Of a DNA stretch of 24,221 nt, positions 1 through 8,800 are shown piece by piece (the stretch's first letter is position 1; each line of letters begins with the position of its first letter). Made by a program: the position numbers and the translations under genes. The notes beneath the pieces are model-generated. The model was not told the DNA's origin, searched no databases, and saw only the letters and a list, made by a program, of their open reading frames with translations. Source of the DNA: Deinococcus rhizophilus. Lineage in GTDB: Bacteria; Deinococcota; Deinococci; Deinococcales; Deinococcaceae. The DNA is taken from positions 1 to 24,221 of the forward strand of contig NZ_JASNGB010000022.1 of assembly GCF_030271215.1 (NCBI RefSeq). Reading direction: 5' to 3'.

Positions 1-303
1 CAATCTGGAGCGCGAGCTCCTTCTCGCCAACCAGGACTTTCAGGCATTCGTTCTCGCGTTCTAGCTCGGTTTGACGGTCCCCCTGCCGGTCACCAGCGAG
101 GCGGGCAGGCCCCATACGGGTGCCGTTCTGCTCAAGACGCGGGCACGGCCTGCCTCCCGGAACTGTGCCTTCCACGTGTGAATCAGGCTCTCGTTGACGC
201 CGTGCTGTCGCGCAGCTTCCGCCACGCTGAGCTGGCCCCCTCGCACTGCCAGGACGAGGTGCTCCTTGGTGTCCGTCGGCCAATTTTTCCGTTGCTGTCC
301 CAT
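1..303 (-). pseudogene. IS3-family OrfA transposase, frameshifted and cut by window edge
   Basis: OrfA of IS3-type elements is the DNA-binding subunit that positions the OrfB integrase on the element ends. The ATG at 303 follows a GGAGGGGAACC ribosome site. The first ~55 residues contain the typical helix-turn-helix (AEAARQHGVNESLIHTWKAQF). Near base 130-140 the frame breaks: the original frame reaches a stop at 61, while the -1 frame continues as a leucine-zipper-like helix (TELERENECLKVLVGEKELA) to the window start. One lost or gained base therefore inactivates the protein. The rest of the element (OrfB) would lie beyond position 1. IS3 elements normally frameshift between OrfA and OrfB, but this break lies inside OrfA, before its zipper, so I read it as decay. 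Confidence 0.75.
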
Positions 304-375
304 GGTTCCCCTCCAGAGTGCCCGACCCTCGCAAGTGGGCAGGTGATTTTGGAAGGATTTCCTGGAGCATTACCG

Positions 376-600
376 ATTCGTCCGGTGATTCCACCCAAGC
401 GCGATCAGCACCGACCAGCACGGTACGACCGCGAAGTGTATCGCGAGCGCAACCGAGTTGAGCGCACCATTGGCTGGCTTAAAGGCTTCCGAAGGCTCGC
501 TACACGATTCGACAAGCAGCAGTCGGTGTGCCAAGCCTGGTGGACACTTGGCTGTGCCGTGTTGTGGCTGCGTAATCCTTGGGATCAGCGCATCCAATAG
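376..600 (+). pseudogene. IS5-family transposase, C-terminal fragment
   Basis: Only the last ~75 residues of a DDE transposase remain. The stretch YDREVYRERNRVERTIGWLK followed by GFRRLATRFDK is the conserved C-terminal segment of IS5/IS427-group enzymes, and includes the catalytic Glu of the DDE triad (the E in RVERTIG). The N-terminal part with both catalytic Asp residues is missing. It appears to have been removed where the neighbouring IS3-type element ends (around 340-376). The stop codon at 598-600 lies inside the convergent 223-aa gene, with no inverted repeat after it, so the right end of the element is also gone. Nested insertion followed by deletion is the simplest explanation. Confidence 0.75.
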
Positions 601-1256
601 GTCAGAAGCTCTGCTGAAAATGCCTCCAAGTCGCCCTCGTCTACGCCGAAGAGGGGAAGCCGTTCAATCAGGTCGGGTGCGGCAGCCGCGTTGATAGAGA
701 GGTTGGGGGTTGCCCAGTCCTCGATGGTCAGAACGTGCTGCTGTAGCTCTTGCAGGAGGGCGGTGAAGGCAATTGGGGTGATCTTGAAGGTCAGCGCGAA
801 CGGGAGGTAGAGGTGTTCGACCGCGACGATCTGCCCCTGTTCGTTGGAAGTGATGATGACGTACTCGTTGTCGTCCCAGTCGCGATGTAAGTTCAGCTCT
901 TGCAGGCCGTGTTCGAGTCGGTCGAAATCTTGAGGACTCCAGTTGTGCTTCTGTTCAAGGGCACGCTGGAGAAAGCGTGTGACGTCCGTCGTGGGGTGCT
1001 CAAGGTCAACGACGCGAACAACCTTGATCTGCTGTTGGGCGAGAAGGGCGTGCACGATGGGTGGTGCGGTGAGTACCACGAAAGCAATGGGTTGTGCGTT
1101 GCTGAGCTTCGCCACACGTCGATCGCCTGCGTACACGTACGCCCAGTACTGCCCTGCTTCCGGCTCGTCGTACAGCGCAGGATCCCACGTCACGTCAAGC
1201 TCAGGGTTTGCATCAAGCGCACCAAGGAGCTGCCAGAAGGGATAGGAGCGCGCCAC
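585..1256 (-). CDS. hypothetical protein, probably truncated at the C-terminus
   Basis: This is a 223-residue ORF with a GTG start (MARSYPFWQLLGAL) and no recognisable family. It is acidic, with alternating strand- and helix-like segments, no signal peptide and no membrane helix, so a soluble cytoplasmic protein is expected. No strong Shine-Dalgarno precedes the GTG, and broken queF DNA lies about 30 bases upstream, so the true N-terminus may also be lost. The last five codons lie on top of the convergent IS5 transposase tail (585-600). The natural C-terminus has therefore probably been replaced where the element was deleted. The codon pattern looks genuine and the frame is clean for 670 bases. 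It could be a leftover of a larger accessory protein; no function is assigned. Confidence 0.5.
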   Translation of the reverse strand: MARSYPFWQLLGALDANPELDVTWDPALYDEPEAGQYWAYVYAGDRRVAKLSNAQPIAFVVLTAPPIVHALLAQQQIKVVRVVDLEHPTTDVTRFLQRALEQKHNWSPQDFDRLEHGLQELNLHRDWDDNEYVIITSNEQGQIVAVEHLYLPFALTFKITPIAFTALLQELQQHVLTIEDWATPNLSINAAAAPDLIERLPLFGVDEGDLEAFSAELLTYWMR

Positions 1257-1286
1257 GACGGCAGCTTATCGCCTCGTGGGAACACG

Positions 1287-1466
1287 CCCTACCTCACAAG
1301 CTGCCGTTTCGTGGGCATCTATCTCGAGCACGCCACGCGGCGGGTGCTGGCGGACCTGGTGTGGTTACTGGATCCTGAGCGGCTCACCGCCACTTGCGAC
1401 TACGGGGTGCGGGGTGGAATCCATACGATGGTGACTGCCCATTATGTAACTCCAGACGCAAGCTAG
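1287..1466 (+). pseudogene. queF: queF fragment (preQ0 reductase, C-terminal part)
   Basis: QueF reduces the nitrile of preQ0 (7-cyano-7-deazaguanine) to preQ1 with NADPH, a late step toward queuosine in tRNA. The fragment reads YLTSCRFVGIYLEHATRRVL, then ADLVWLLDPERL and DYGVRGGIHTMVTAHYV. This aligns along its length with the C-terminal half of type I QueF (family pattern: SFRxxGxFHE, then DLxxxxxP, then RGGI). The conserved Glu is present, but the His before it in the family FHE motif is Leu here. The N-terminal half with the catalytic Cys and Asp is absent; upstream DNA changes abruptly near 1285. About 60 codons remain of the usual ~130-150, so it is a non-functional remnant. No start codon or ribosome site belongs to it. 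Identification rests on motif memory, not on a search. Confidence 0.7.
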
Positions 1467-1895
1467 CCTTCCGCACTTCCCAGGCTGGGCCCCTCGGTGG
1501 GGTTCTTGCAGCAGGGCCTGGGTGGACAGGATGTAAAACGGGCGGCGAAGAGGGTAACCCTGCTGCCTGTGGCAGCCGCGAGGCTGCACAGGGCCAAGTG
1601 CAACCGCTCGTGGGAGGTGAGGTCCGGGAGACGGGTGCTGAGGGCAGTGTACAGTCGGCCGTTCGCCGCGAACCGCACGTAGGAACTGTAGTCTACGCCG
1701 TCCACGCCCGGGCGACGCGATCGGGGTGACCGATCCCGAAGGCATGGACCGGCAGTGTCCCGGCAGCCTAGCGGCTGCCGGACACCAGGACCTCCACTGT
1801 CTCCCCTGGGACAGGTGGGGCACCGGCCCGCCGATGGCAAGTACTGCGAAGCTGGCTTCGCGATATTCCTGGGTGAGGTCGGCGGCGGCCACGTC
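1467..1895. other. no convincing gene; degraded accessory DNA
   Basis: Between the queF scrap and the IS4 fragment every frame is either short or of odd composition (Arg/Pro/Cys-rich), as expected from GC-rich non-coding sequence. A minus-strand piece around 1570-1700 looks a little more protein-like, but it is interrupted on both sides by frame changes and matches no family I know. No tRNA, clear promoter or terminator was seen. Confidence 0.4.
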
Positions 1896-2264
1896 CTAAT
1901 GGACTAATTCCCAGTACCTGACAACTCGAGTGCCAGCCGCCTCTGGCGCGGGGAAAGGGATGGCCAGGAGGCTCAGGTACGTCTGCAACACGCTGGCTGA
2001 CCACCGCAAGGCATTTGCTAAGAGGTCCCAGCCGTACTGAACTACTCCTATGACCTTACGGCCATGTTTTTTAACGGGAATCGGTCGTGTCTCCGACCGC
2101 CAAGCGCCCACCCGGATCATCCAGACGAGGGCCAGGGTCAGCAGCCCGAATAGCCGCTTGGATCGAGCGGCTTTCACCATGTGAGTCTCTTCCAGCCCCA
2201 GACCACGCGACTTCAGGGCGCTGAAGGTGCACTCCACGTTCCAACGCGAGAGCAGCTGTTCACC
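1896..2264 (-). pseudogene. IS4-family transposase, C-terminal fragment
   Basis: The frame begins mid-protein with SRWNVECTFSALKSRGLGLE followed by ETHM. This is the C-terminal catalytic-Glu region (YREK-like segment) of IS4-type DDE transposases, and it ends at a TAG at 1896-1898. A stop codon lies just upstream of 2264 in the same frame and no transposase-like sequence precedes it, so the N-terminal two thirds with the two catalytic Asp residues are missing. Roughly 120 of the usual 350-450 residues remain. It sits immediately downstream of the dpd operon and marks a rearranged boundary. The DNA to its right (2265-2345) may be the outer end of the same element. Confidence 0.7.
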
Positions 2265-2307
2265 AACAGGCCGCCTTCAAAACGTGGCAAGAAACCGTGA
2301 GGCAGGC

Positions 2308-2324
2308 AGCCTGAAGTTCAGGCT
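2308..2324. repeat. 17-bp palindrome between dpd operon and IS4 fragment
   Basis: AGCCTGAA-G-TTCAGGCT is a perfect inverted repeat with 8-bp arms and a 1-base centre, 22 bases beyond the stop of the last operon gene. No T-run follows on either strand, so it does not look like an intrinsic terminator. It may be part of an IS end or a protein-binding site. Confidence 0.45.
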
Positions 2325-2345
2325 ACCCATCTTCCCCAGGTCCTT

Positions 2346-2975
2346 CTACTCCCTCGAAGTCAACAACTTGCCACAACCCTTGCGAGGCGCCTCCTGGTCA
2401 ATGATGAGTCGATGGGCCCGGGCGATAGCAGACAGCATCGCCGGACTCTGACTGACCGTTGCCCACCAGGGGGCCAGGTCGTCTGGCGCGTGTCTCAACG
2501 AGCGCAATAGCTGCGCACCTAGATACTGAATCAGCACCTCTTCCAGATCCGGTGAGATGGGCTGAGCCGTACCGATGGTGGTGGACAGAACCTGATCTCC
2601 AGGGGACTCATGTGTCGGGGAGGCGTCTGCCGGTACAGGGGCCGTATCGCCTTCGAGGCTGACGTTTTCCTCAATGGGTGCGTCGTGCTGGACCGGCGTG
2701 TGCGGTGGGTCTTCTTGCTCGCTGCGCCATTGGTAAGCTTCGGCCAAGGCCAGCAGTCCGCGCCGGAGATCGAGGGAATCAGTTTGGCATTCGATGATGA
2801 TCCAGTTCGCCTCCACGAGAGGGTCACGGTGGGGACGGTCGGCGAGGCGAAGGCCGACGCGCACTTCTGGATAGGCGAGGTTCAGGCGGCCCAGATGGGG
2901 ATGCGTGAGGTTGTATTCCCCTTCGGGCAGGGAGGCCATCTGCACGCGGGCGGCCAACTGCGCGGTGGTCAACAT
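2346..2975 (-). CDS. hypothetical protein coupled to the RelE-like/UvrD helicase
   Basis: This 209-residue protein has no family I can name. Its ATG lies inside the last codons of the helicase gene (start at 2975, helicase stop at 2969-2971, 7-bp overlap), so it is the ninth and last gene of the dpd-type operon. Residues 1-85 look folded (LAARVQMASLPEGEYNLTHP, later VEANWIIIECQTDSLDLRRG). Residues ~88-135 form an acidic, Pro/Thr-rich linker. Residues ~138-195 look helical (EEVLIQYLGAQLLRSLR, then WWATVSQSPAMLSAIARAH). The last ~14 residues (from EAPRKG on) read into DNA that may belong to the neighbouring insertion element, so the natural C-terminus is uncertain. There is no signal peptide or membrane helix. 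Tight coupling suggests it works with the helicase, as a partner or an antidote-like protein; this is inference. Confidence 0.6.
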   Translation of the reverse strand: MLTTAQLAARVQMASLPEGEYNLTHPHLGRLNLAYPEVRVGLRLADRPHRDPLVEANWIIIECQTDSLDLRRGLLALAEAYQWRSEQEDPPHTPVQHDAPIEENVSLEGDTAPVPADASPTHESPGDQVLSTTIGTAQPISPDLEEVLIQYLGAQLLRSLRHAPDDLAPWWATVSQSPAMLSAIARAHRLIIDQEAPRKGCGKLLTSRE

Positions 2976-5029
2976 GGCGTTCTCAGATCGACGGCGTCGA
3001 GTTCGTTCAGGAAAGGGGTGGCGTTGTTCTGTTCAGCCAGCACGTACAGGAGGTCTGCACTGCGGGTCAGGCCGACGTACAGGAACATCCGACTCCGCTC
3101 GATAAGGATATCCCGTTCGTCCGTTTCCTTTGTGGTGGACGGACTGGGGCTCAGGTCACTGGTGAGACCAACAAGAAACACGACCGGAAACTCAAGGCCT
3201 TTGGCGGTCTGAATGGTCATGACTTTGACACTTTCACGCAACACGTCGACGTCGGGATCGTGTTCGTCCCACCGGTCCACTGGAATGCCGCGCTGAGCAG
3301 TGGCGTGCGCGTACTCCCGGGCGACCTCATCATGGCCGGCCACAATGGCGATGTCATGGAGGCGCAGGAGATTCTCCTCACGGAACCGGGTGATTTCCTC
3401 AATCACGAACGCGCGTTGGGCGTGTGCGGTTTCGAAGAGCATCAGGATGGGTTTGGGTCCACTGCGCGCGACGGCCGTCATAGGCAGCAGTTCACCGTGC
3501 TCTTTGAGGTGGGTGTTGCGGCTGACCAATTCACTGGCGGTATGGACGATTTCGCGGGTGTTGCGGTGATTGATGTGGAGCGCGAACGAACGGCCCCGCA
3601 GGTCGAGTCCCACCTGACGCCAGGAGAAGCCTCGGGAGTAGAGGGTTTGGGCGGCGTCTCCCAGCACCAGGACGCTTTTGTGTTCACTGCTTGGTCCGCG
3701 GGTGAGGCGCTGCAGCGTTCGCAGGTCAATCGGGGTGAGATCTTGCGCTTCGTCGATGATGACGTCATCGACTGTGTCCGTGGGCTGACTGAGCAGGTGG
3801 TGGTACACGTGCATGACGACGTCGCCCCAGTCCAACTGCCCGGCGGCGCGCAGGCGGGCGTTGTAGGCGTCAACCACCTGCCACACGGCCGTTCGGGCGA
3901 GGGCGCTGAGCGCGGTCTTCCGGCCGTAGCGGGGCGTGGTGAGGTAATCATCGAGCCCGATCAACCCGAAGCCTTTGATGACCCGTTCCACTTCATCCAC
4001 AAAGAAACTCGAGGGGCGCTTCAGTACGGCAGACGCGTTGGATGCGCGCACGGTGGGCAGCACGTCCTCCATGAGCTGCAGGGCTTCGTCACGTGAGATG
4101 GGCATGGCGCCGCGCCCGGCGGCCGCGGCCTGGTCGAGCACCCAGGTGCGGTAGTCCATGACTTGGAGCGTGGCGGGCAGGGTCTCGACCATGCCCGCCA
4201 TAAGGCTCTGGGTGACGGCCTTTAGGACTGGGTTGAACGTCAGAAACAACACGCGGCGTCCAGCCTGGGACAATTGCAGGGCCCGGTGCAGTCCAACGGT
4301 GGTTTTCCCACTGCCGGCCACGCCTTTGAGCAGCATCGCGCCAGTGAAGGGGCGCCGCACATGCAGGACCTGATCGTCGGTGAGTTTGAGCAGTAGGTCG
4401 CGCAGGTGCCCGGACGCAAAATCCTCAAGTTGCTCGAGGGTGGCTTCCTTGAACACCCGGAAAGGATCGCTGAGCGGCTCGTTGGGATCGGTGGCCAACG
4501 CTTCCAGCCAGGTCCGGGTGGTATCCGGCAAGCCGGGAACGGCTAGGACGTCATCGAGGGTTGGCGCGTCACGCAGCGTCCGGGCCAGTCCGGCCGGGAC
4601 GCCCAGGAGCCGCAACTGATGAGTGGTGAAGCCCGCCAGAGGGGGGGTACCGGTGCGGACCCCGCCCCAGTGGGCTGGGCGTTCGAAGGTCACCTGAGTC
4701 CTGCTGGCGTCTGTCGGGTCTGCGTCAACGTTTAGGTCGTGCAGCGCGTGAATCGTGAGGTCCTGTTCACTGAGGTGATCGAAGATCTTGTGTGGCACGA
4801 CGCGCAGCAGGATCGGACGGCGCCGCTCGCCCCAGCGGAACACCATCCGCCAGTTGTCGTTGACCCGGCAGTACCAGGCGTCACTGAACTGCAGTCGGCG
4901 CACCTGCAGGCCACTGGCTTCCGGCGTGAAGGCAAGTTTGCGGATGGTGTTCAGAATCGTCTTCTGAAGAGGTTCGACCGGGGGACTGCGCAGATCCGCC
5001 AGAAAGCGTGTGGATACGGTGTACTGCAT
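2969..5029 (-). CDS. RelE/ParE-like domain fused to UvrD-type SF1 helicase
   Basis: This 686-residue protein starts at an ATG after a GGGAGG site, 33 bases behind dpdK. Residues 1-86 match the small RelE/ParE fold: a helix pair, then the strands LQVRRLQF, WYCRVNDNWRMVFRW and ILLRVVPHKIF. Residues ~225-670 carry the superfamily 1 helicase motifs: Walker A GVAGSGKTT (236-244), DEAQD (426-430), GDAAQTLYSRGFSWRQVG (motif III region), HINHRNTREI (motif IV region), MTIQTAKGLEFPVVFLVGL (motif V) and YVGLTRSADLLYVL (motif VI). The family uses ATP to move along single-stranded DNA. RelE-type proteins cut mRNA and ParE-type proteins poison gyrase, but here the domain may only be a binding module. It is not one of dpdA-K as I know them; its place in the operon suggests an added component. 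The gene is intact. Confidence 0.85.
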   Translation of the reverse strand: MQYTVSTRFLADLRSPPVEPLQKTILNTIRKLAFTPEASGLQVRRLQFSDAWYCRVNDNWRMVFRWGERRRPILLRVVPHKIFDHLSEQDLTIHALHDLNVDADPTDASRTQVTFERPAHWGGVRTGTPPLAGFTTHQLRLLGVPAGLARTLRDAPTLDDVLAVPGLPDTTRTWLEALATDPNEPLSDPFRVFKEATLEQLEDFASGHLRDLLLKLTDDQVLHVRRPFTGAMLLKGVAGSGKTTVGLHRALQLSQAGRRVLFLTFNPVLKAVTQSLMAGMVETLPATLQVMDYRTWVLDQAAAAGRGAMPISRDEALQLMEDVLPTVRASNASAVLKRPSSFFVDEVERVIKGFGLIGLDDYLTTPRYGRKTALSALARTAVWQVVDAYNARLRAAGQLDWGDVVMHVYHHLLSQPTDTVDDVIIDEAQDLTPIDLRTLQRLTRGPSSEHKSVLVLGDAAQTLYSRGFSWRQVGLDLRGRSFALHINHRNTREIVHTASELVSRNTHLKEHGELLPMTAVARSGPKPILMLFETAHAQRAFVIEEITRFREENLLRLHDIAIVAGHDEVAREYAHATAQRGIPVDRWDEHDPDVDVLRESVKVMTIQTAKGLEFPVVFLVGLTSDLSPSPSTTKETDERDILIERSRMFLYVGLTRSADLLYVLAEQNNATPFLNELDAVDLRTPC

Positions 5030-5062
5030 GGAGATCCTCCCTTTTGGGGCCCGTGGGGGTGG

Positions 5063-5872
5063 TCAGCGGGGTGTGTACAGGTCGCCAAACACTTCCAGAA
5101 TCGGAGTGATGCCAGGTACGGCTTGCACCAGCGGGGAATGGGCGAGGTGACTGAAGGTCTCCAGGGGCATCCGGGACCGGTGTGGGACGGCGCTTGGGTC
5201 GGTCAGCAAGTACGCCTGACGGTCCAGACTGCCCGCCAGGAGGCCGTGCGCGGCAGCCCGCAGGGCCCCGATGTCCTCGTCACTCAGAACTTCGGCCATG
5301 AGTTCAGCGTTGAAGCTTAGGCCGCCGTTCGTGAAGTTGGCGCTGCCGAACAGACCCCCGTTGGGCAGCCAAAGCAGTTTGGCGTGCAGGTTGGCGCAGT
5401 ACGCCACGCGCACGCCCGCCGCAGCCACGCGTTCACCGTTCAGGACAGTGTCGGCATGATTGAGGAACGCGCGGCGTTGCTGATCTATCAACTGCTGCCG
5501 CTCCGCGAACAGTGTCGACTGCAGGTGGGCATCTTCGAAATCATCGGGGTCGCGCAGTCGCTCGCGCAGGAGCAGGGAGTCATGCAGGTCCCTCAGGACG
5601 TTGAGATCCACCAGTTCGTGGGGAGGTTTGACGATCAGGGTCACGTCGTGCCGGTGCGCCAGGCGTTCCAGCAGGCTCAGCAGTCCAATGCTCGGCGCGG
5701 TTGTCCCTAGGACGCTGCGCTGCACGCCGGCCCCTTGCAGGTCGAATTCGACGTCCTTGAGCCAGGGCGTCACGAGCCACACCTCTCCAGGCTCAGACTC
5801 CAGGGCCTGCAGCAGCAGGTCGCGCACCAGGCGTTTGAGGTGATCTTTCGGGGTACTCAGATGGATTTTCAT
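5063..5872 (-). CDS. dpdK: DpdK, phospholipase D-like protein
   Basis: DpdK is the PLD-fold member of the Dpd island and a candidate nuclease subunit. The protein has 269 residues. The ATG at 5872 forms an ATGA overlap with the dpdJ stop (5869-5871); the frame is open further upstream to 6115, but that lies entirely inside dpdJ. One HKD-type motif is visible: NLHAKLLWLPNGGLFGSANF, with His163, Lys165, Gly176-Ser177 and Asn179, followed by Glu190. A single motif means the active site would need a homodimer, as in Nuc/BfiI-type enzymes. Residues 31-45 (VWLVTPWLKDVEF) and 76-83 (VTLIVKPP) fit the other core strands of the fold. No signal peptide, so it is cytoplasmic. The name rests on the fold and on its position directly after dpdJ. 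Confidence 0.75.
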   Translation of the reverse strand: MKIHLSTPKDHLKRLVRDLLLQALESEPGEVWLVTPWLKDVEFDLQGAGVQRSVLGTTAPSIGLLSLLERLAHRHDVTLIVKPPHELVDLNVLRDLHDSLLLRERLRDPDDFEDAHLQSTLFAERQQLIDQQRRAFLNHADTVLNGERVAAAGVRVAYCANLHAKLLWLPNGGLFGSANFTNGGLSFNAELMAEVLSDEDIGALRAAAHGLLAGSLDRQAYLLTDPSAVPHRSRMPLETFSHLAHSPLVQAVPGITPILEVFGDLYTPR

Positions 5873-8800
5873 GCGCCGCCTGCCCGGTAAATCATGCTCC
5901 GGTAGAGCAGGTGCTGCGGATCGTACAGGCGTCCGTACTGTTGAAAGCCATGCTGTCTCAGTTCGCGCTGGAACGCCGCGGGAACCTGCCCGTGATGCTC
6001 GAACATCACGAACCCTCCCGATGCGGCCGCGACGTCCAGCACCCGCTGAATGGTCTGCTCGTGAGGCGCGAGCGTGAACGCCCGCGTCAGCACCTGATGG
6101 GCGCGTTTGAGCCACGCTCGCGAGACGTTGTGGCGCATGACATCAATCGGCCCCAGGTCACAGCCACTGGCCAGGCACGCCGGGCATGCGTCCACGCAGG
6201 TGCTGACCGACAGGGATTCTACTTGTGCCAGGAACCGGTCATCCGGGTTGGCCGCGCCGTCTTCGCCGCCACCGTCGGCGTCATCACTCACGGCGGCGTC
6301 CTCCCCCTCGGCGGCGGTTGGCAGTTGCAGGGCTGCGAAGTGATCGCGGTACACCTGCAGCAGGCCGCGCAGGGTAGGCAGGTCGGCGCCAGCGTCCAGT
6401 TCGGAGAGGGCGTGCCCGGCGAGTTCTGCAGGCAGTGGAGTGCGCCCGAAAGCGACACTCAGGGCCCGTTCAAGATCCAACAGTTCGCACAGGAGATCCA
6501 CCCGCCGGAAATCCTGCCCCATTACCCGGACATCAGTGAGCAGATGAGTGGCCAGGCTCGACAGATCTGGGCTCTGCTCATCCAGGGTGTGATCGGTCGC
6601 GTGGATCAGAGCGGCACGCAGCGCTGCGTCGTCGCGGTCATGGATGGGCCGCGCCAGGGTGGCGTGAACGGCGTCGACCACGTTGGCGCGGCGGTGCGGA
6701 TGGGTGCCTTCGGCATCGAGCACGGCCTTGATCAGGGCCTCCTCCTGGTGGATGGGGCACTCGAGGGTGAACCGCCACCACTCTTTGATGCGCAATCCGA
6801 TCAGGGCGTCTGGCCCGGTCGCGTCCACTTCGGGCGCCAGTGTCCGTGCAGCGGCCCGCGTGCCGCCGGCACCGTCCTGGTTCCGCTCATACACGTACAG
6901 AGCCGTGTCATCCGGGTCTCGCCCGTGGGTGAGGTGCAGTTTGGTGCTGGAGCCCACCTGATTGGGGTCCGTGCTGCCCTGCAGGCTGAACATGTTTCGG
7001 GCCGCGTGCTTGAGGCTGTGCCGCACAGTGTCCTGCAAAAACCGCTTGATGTGGGCACTGACCCCAACCTTGTACAGAGCCTCGTTGACCGCGTCGATGG
7101 TCACGGGATCCTTGAAGGTCTGGCGGGCCCGGGCGACGAACTCCTCATTGAGAGTCCGGTGGTCCCGCCAGTACGACCGGGCGGCGCCGATCAGACTGTC
7201 AAACTCCGCGTCGCTCTGCAGGGCCCCCAGGAACGACTCGCGGTCGGGATACGCCGCCCGGCCCGCCGCGCGCATCGTGCAGAGAATGTCCGCCATTTGG
7301 CGCTGCTCGAAGACGTTGAGGCCCTCCTCTCCTCCGCCCCAAGGCACGCTTTTGAGTAGATACCGCAGGAACTGATCTTGCAGATGACGCCGGCGTTCCT
7401 CGTGCTCCTGCATCTCCTGCACGAGCGTCTCCACGAGCCCGGTCAGGACCTCCTGGTCGTACGGCAGGCGCATCCCCTCGGTCGTGAGGTCGTAGCCGTA
7501 CAGCAGTGACGTTCTGTCCTTGTCGTTGATGTACCGCACGACGTTGTGGCCGCGACCGGCATGCTCGTCCTGCTGGCCGCGAGCGACCAGCACGGTCGTG
7601 GTTTCCGCGCCGTAGTGAATCTCCCACGCACACAGGCGGGACCGTTCGCCGTTGAGATCACCGTAGTAGTACTCCAGGGGCCGCAGCAGCCTCCCGAACA
7701 GTGGGGGCAGAACCGCAGTGGCGCGGGGAGGCAGTGCCTGGCCACCGGTCCCCGTGAGAGGCCGCACCACACTGAACGACAAGGGCACGCTGTTGCTGTC
7801 CGGGGAGACGTGACGCCACCCCTCCCCGAACTTGGTTTTCCGGTCCTCCGCCGAGGGTACATACGTGACGTTCACGGTGCCGTCGGGGTTCTTGCGGCCC
7901 AGCCAGCACCAGTCGGCGCCCACCGACCGGGGGTCACGGCTGTTCAGGGTGCCGAAACTGTACAGTTGCAAGTACCGCAGGCGGTAGAAGGCCTTGGGTT
8001 GCTCCCCGTGCACGCGCATGACGTTCATCGGAAACTGCAGATCGTAGGTGGGCCCTAGAAGGGCTGGGTCGCTCAGGTCCCGGATCAGGTTCGTGTTGAA
8101 GGGACCGGCGGGCTTCCCAGGGCGTTTAGTCAGGTAGCGTTCCATCGCCACGGCGTGCTTGGACGCTCCGCGAGGCTCGACTTTCATAAAATTCCGCCAG
8201 TGCAACTGGTGCTGGCGCCCGTACCGGCGCGAGACCCGGCCGACCGCGAATTCCGTGAAAGTTAAGGCGACGTCTTCGGATGTGAAGTCCATGTCGTCCG
8301 AGCCGGACTGTTTCGGGGCGGTGACCTGCACGATTGGCAGATTGACGCTGCTGAACAGGTTATCGGGAAACACTGGGCACAGGCGCATCAGGTCCGACGC
8401 GTCGTCTGACTTGTACCGGCTCGCCACTTCAGGCTCCCGCAGTTGCTGTTCGAACCACTCCCAGGTGGCCTGCCAGGTCGCGTGCTGTGGTTGCCGGCGC
8501 AGGCTCTCGGAGGTGATGCGCTTGTACGCCCGCGTCAACGCGCCCTTTGCGTCCATTTCCGTGAGTTGCGACCGGACTGCCGCAAGGTGCTCGTCCAGGC
8601 TTTGCCCCGCCTGACCCCGCCTGCGGTCCTTGCGGGTTGTCCGGGTCAGTTCGTCAAAGAACAACGCCACCGCGTGGTAGCGCTGCACAAAGTCATTGTC
8701 CGGGTTCAGGGCAGGCTGATAATCGTCCGGTTCGGTGAGCAACTCTGGGTTCTGGTAGTAGAACGCGTCGCGGAAACTGCTTTTAGACAGGGTCAGTGCC

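Noticed and set aside
1463..1840. Minus-strand segment with VDYSSY resembling the QueC motif (DYSGYPDC)
   Set aside because: Only a few residues agree, the following Pro-Asp-Cys and the P-loop are absent, and frames break on both sides; chance similarity is likely.
3260..4096. 278-codon open frame on the plus strand opposite the UvrD-type helicase
   Set aside because: Composition mirrors the helicase codons; no motif and no start signal.
5873..6115. N-terminal extension of dpdK
   Set aside because: It would overlap dpdJ by more than 240 bases and reads as Arg/Ala-rich nonsense; the ATG in the ATGA overlap fits the fold and the operon style.
5911..7359. 482-codon open frame on the plus strand opposite dpdJ
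   Set aside because: It is the antisense shadow of dpdJ in GC-rich DNA: no ribosome site, no known motif, and dpdJ carries complete helicase motifs on the other strand.
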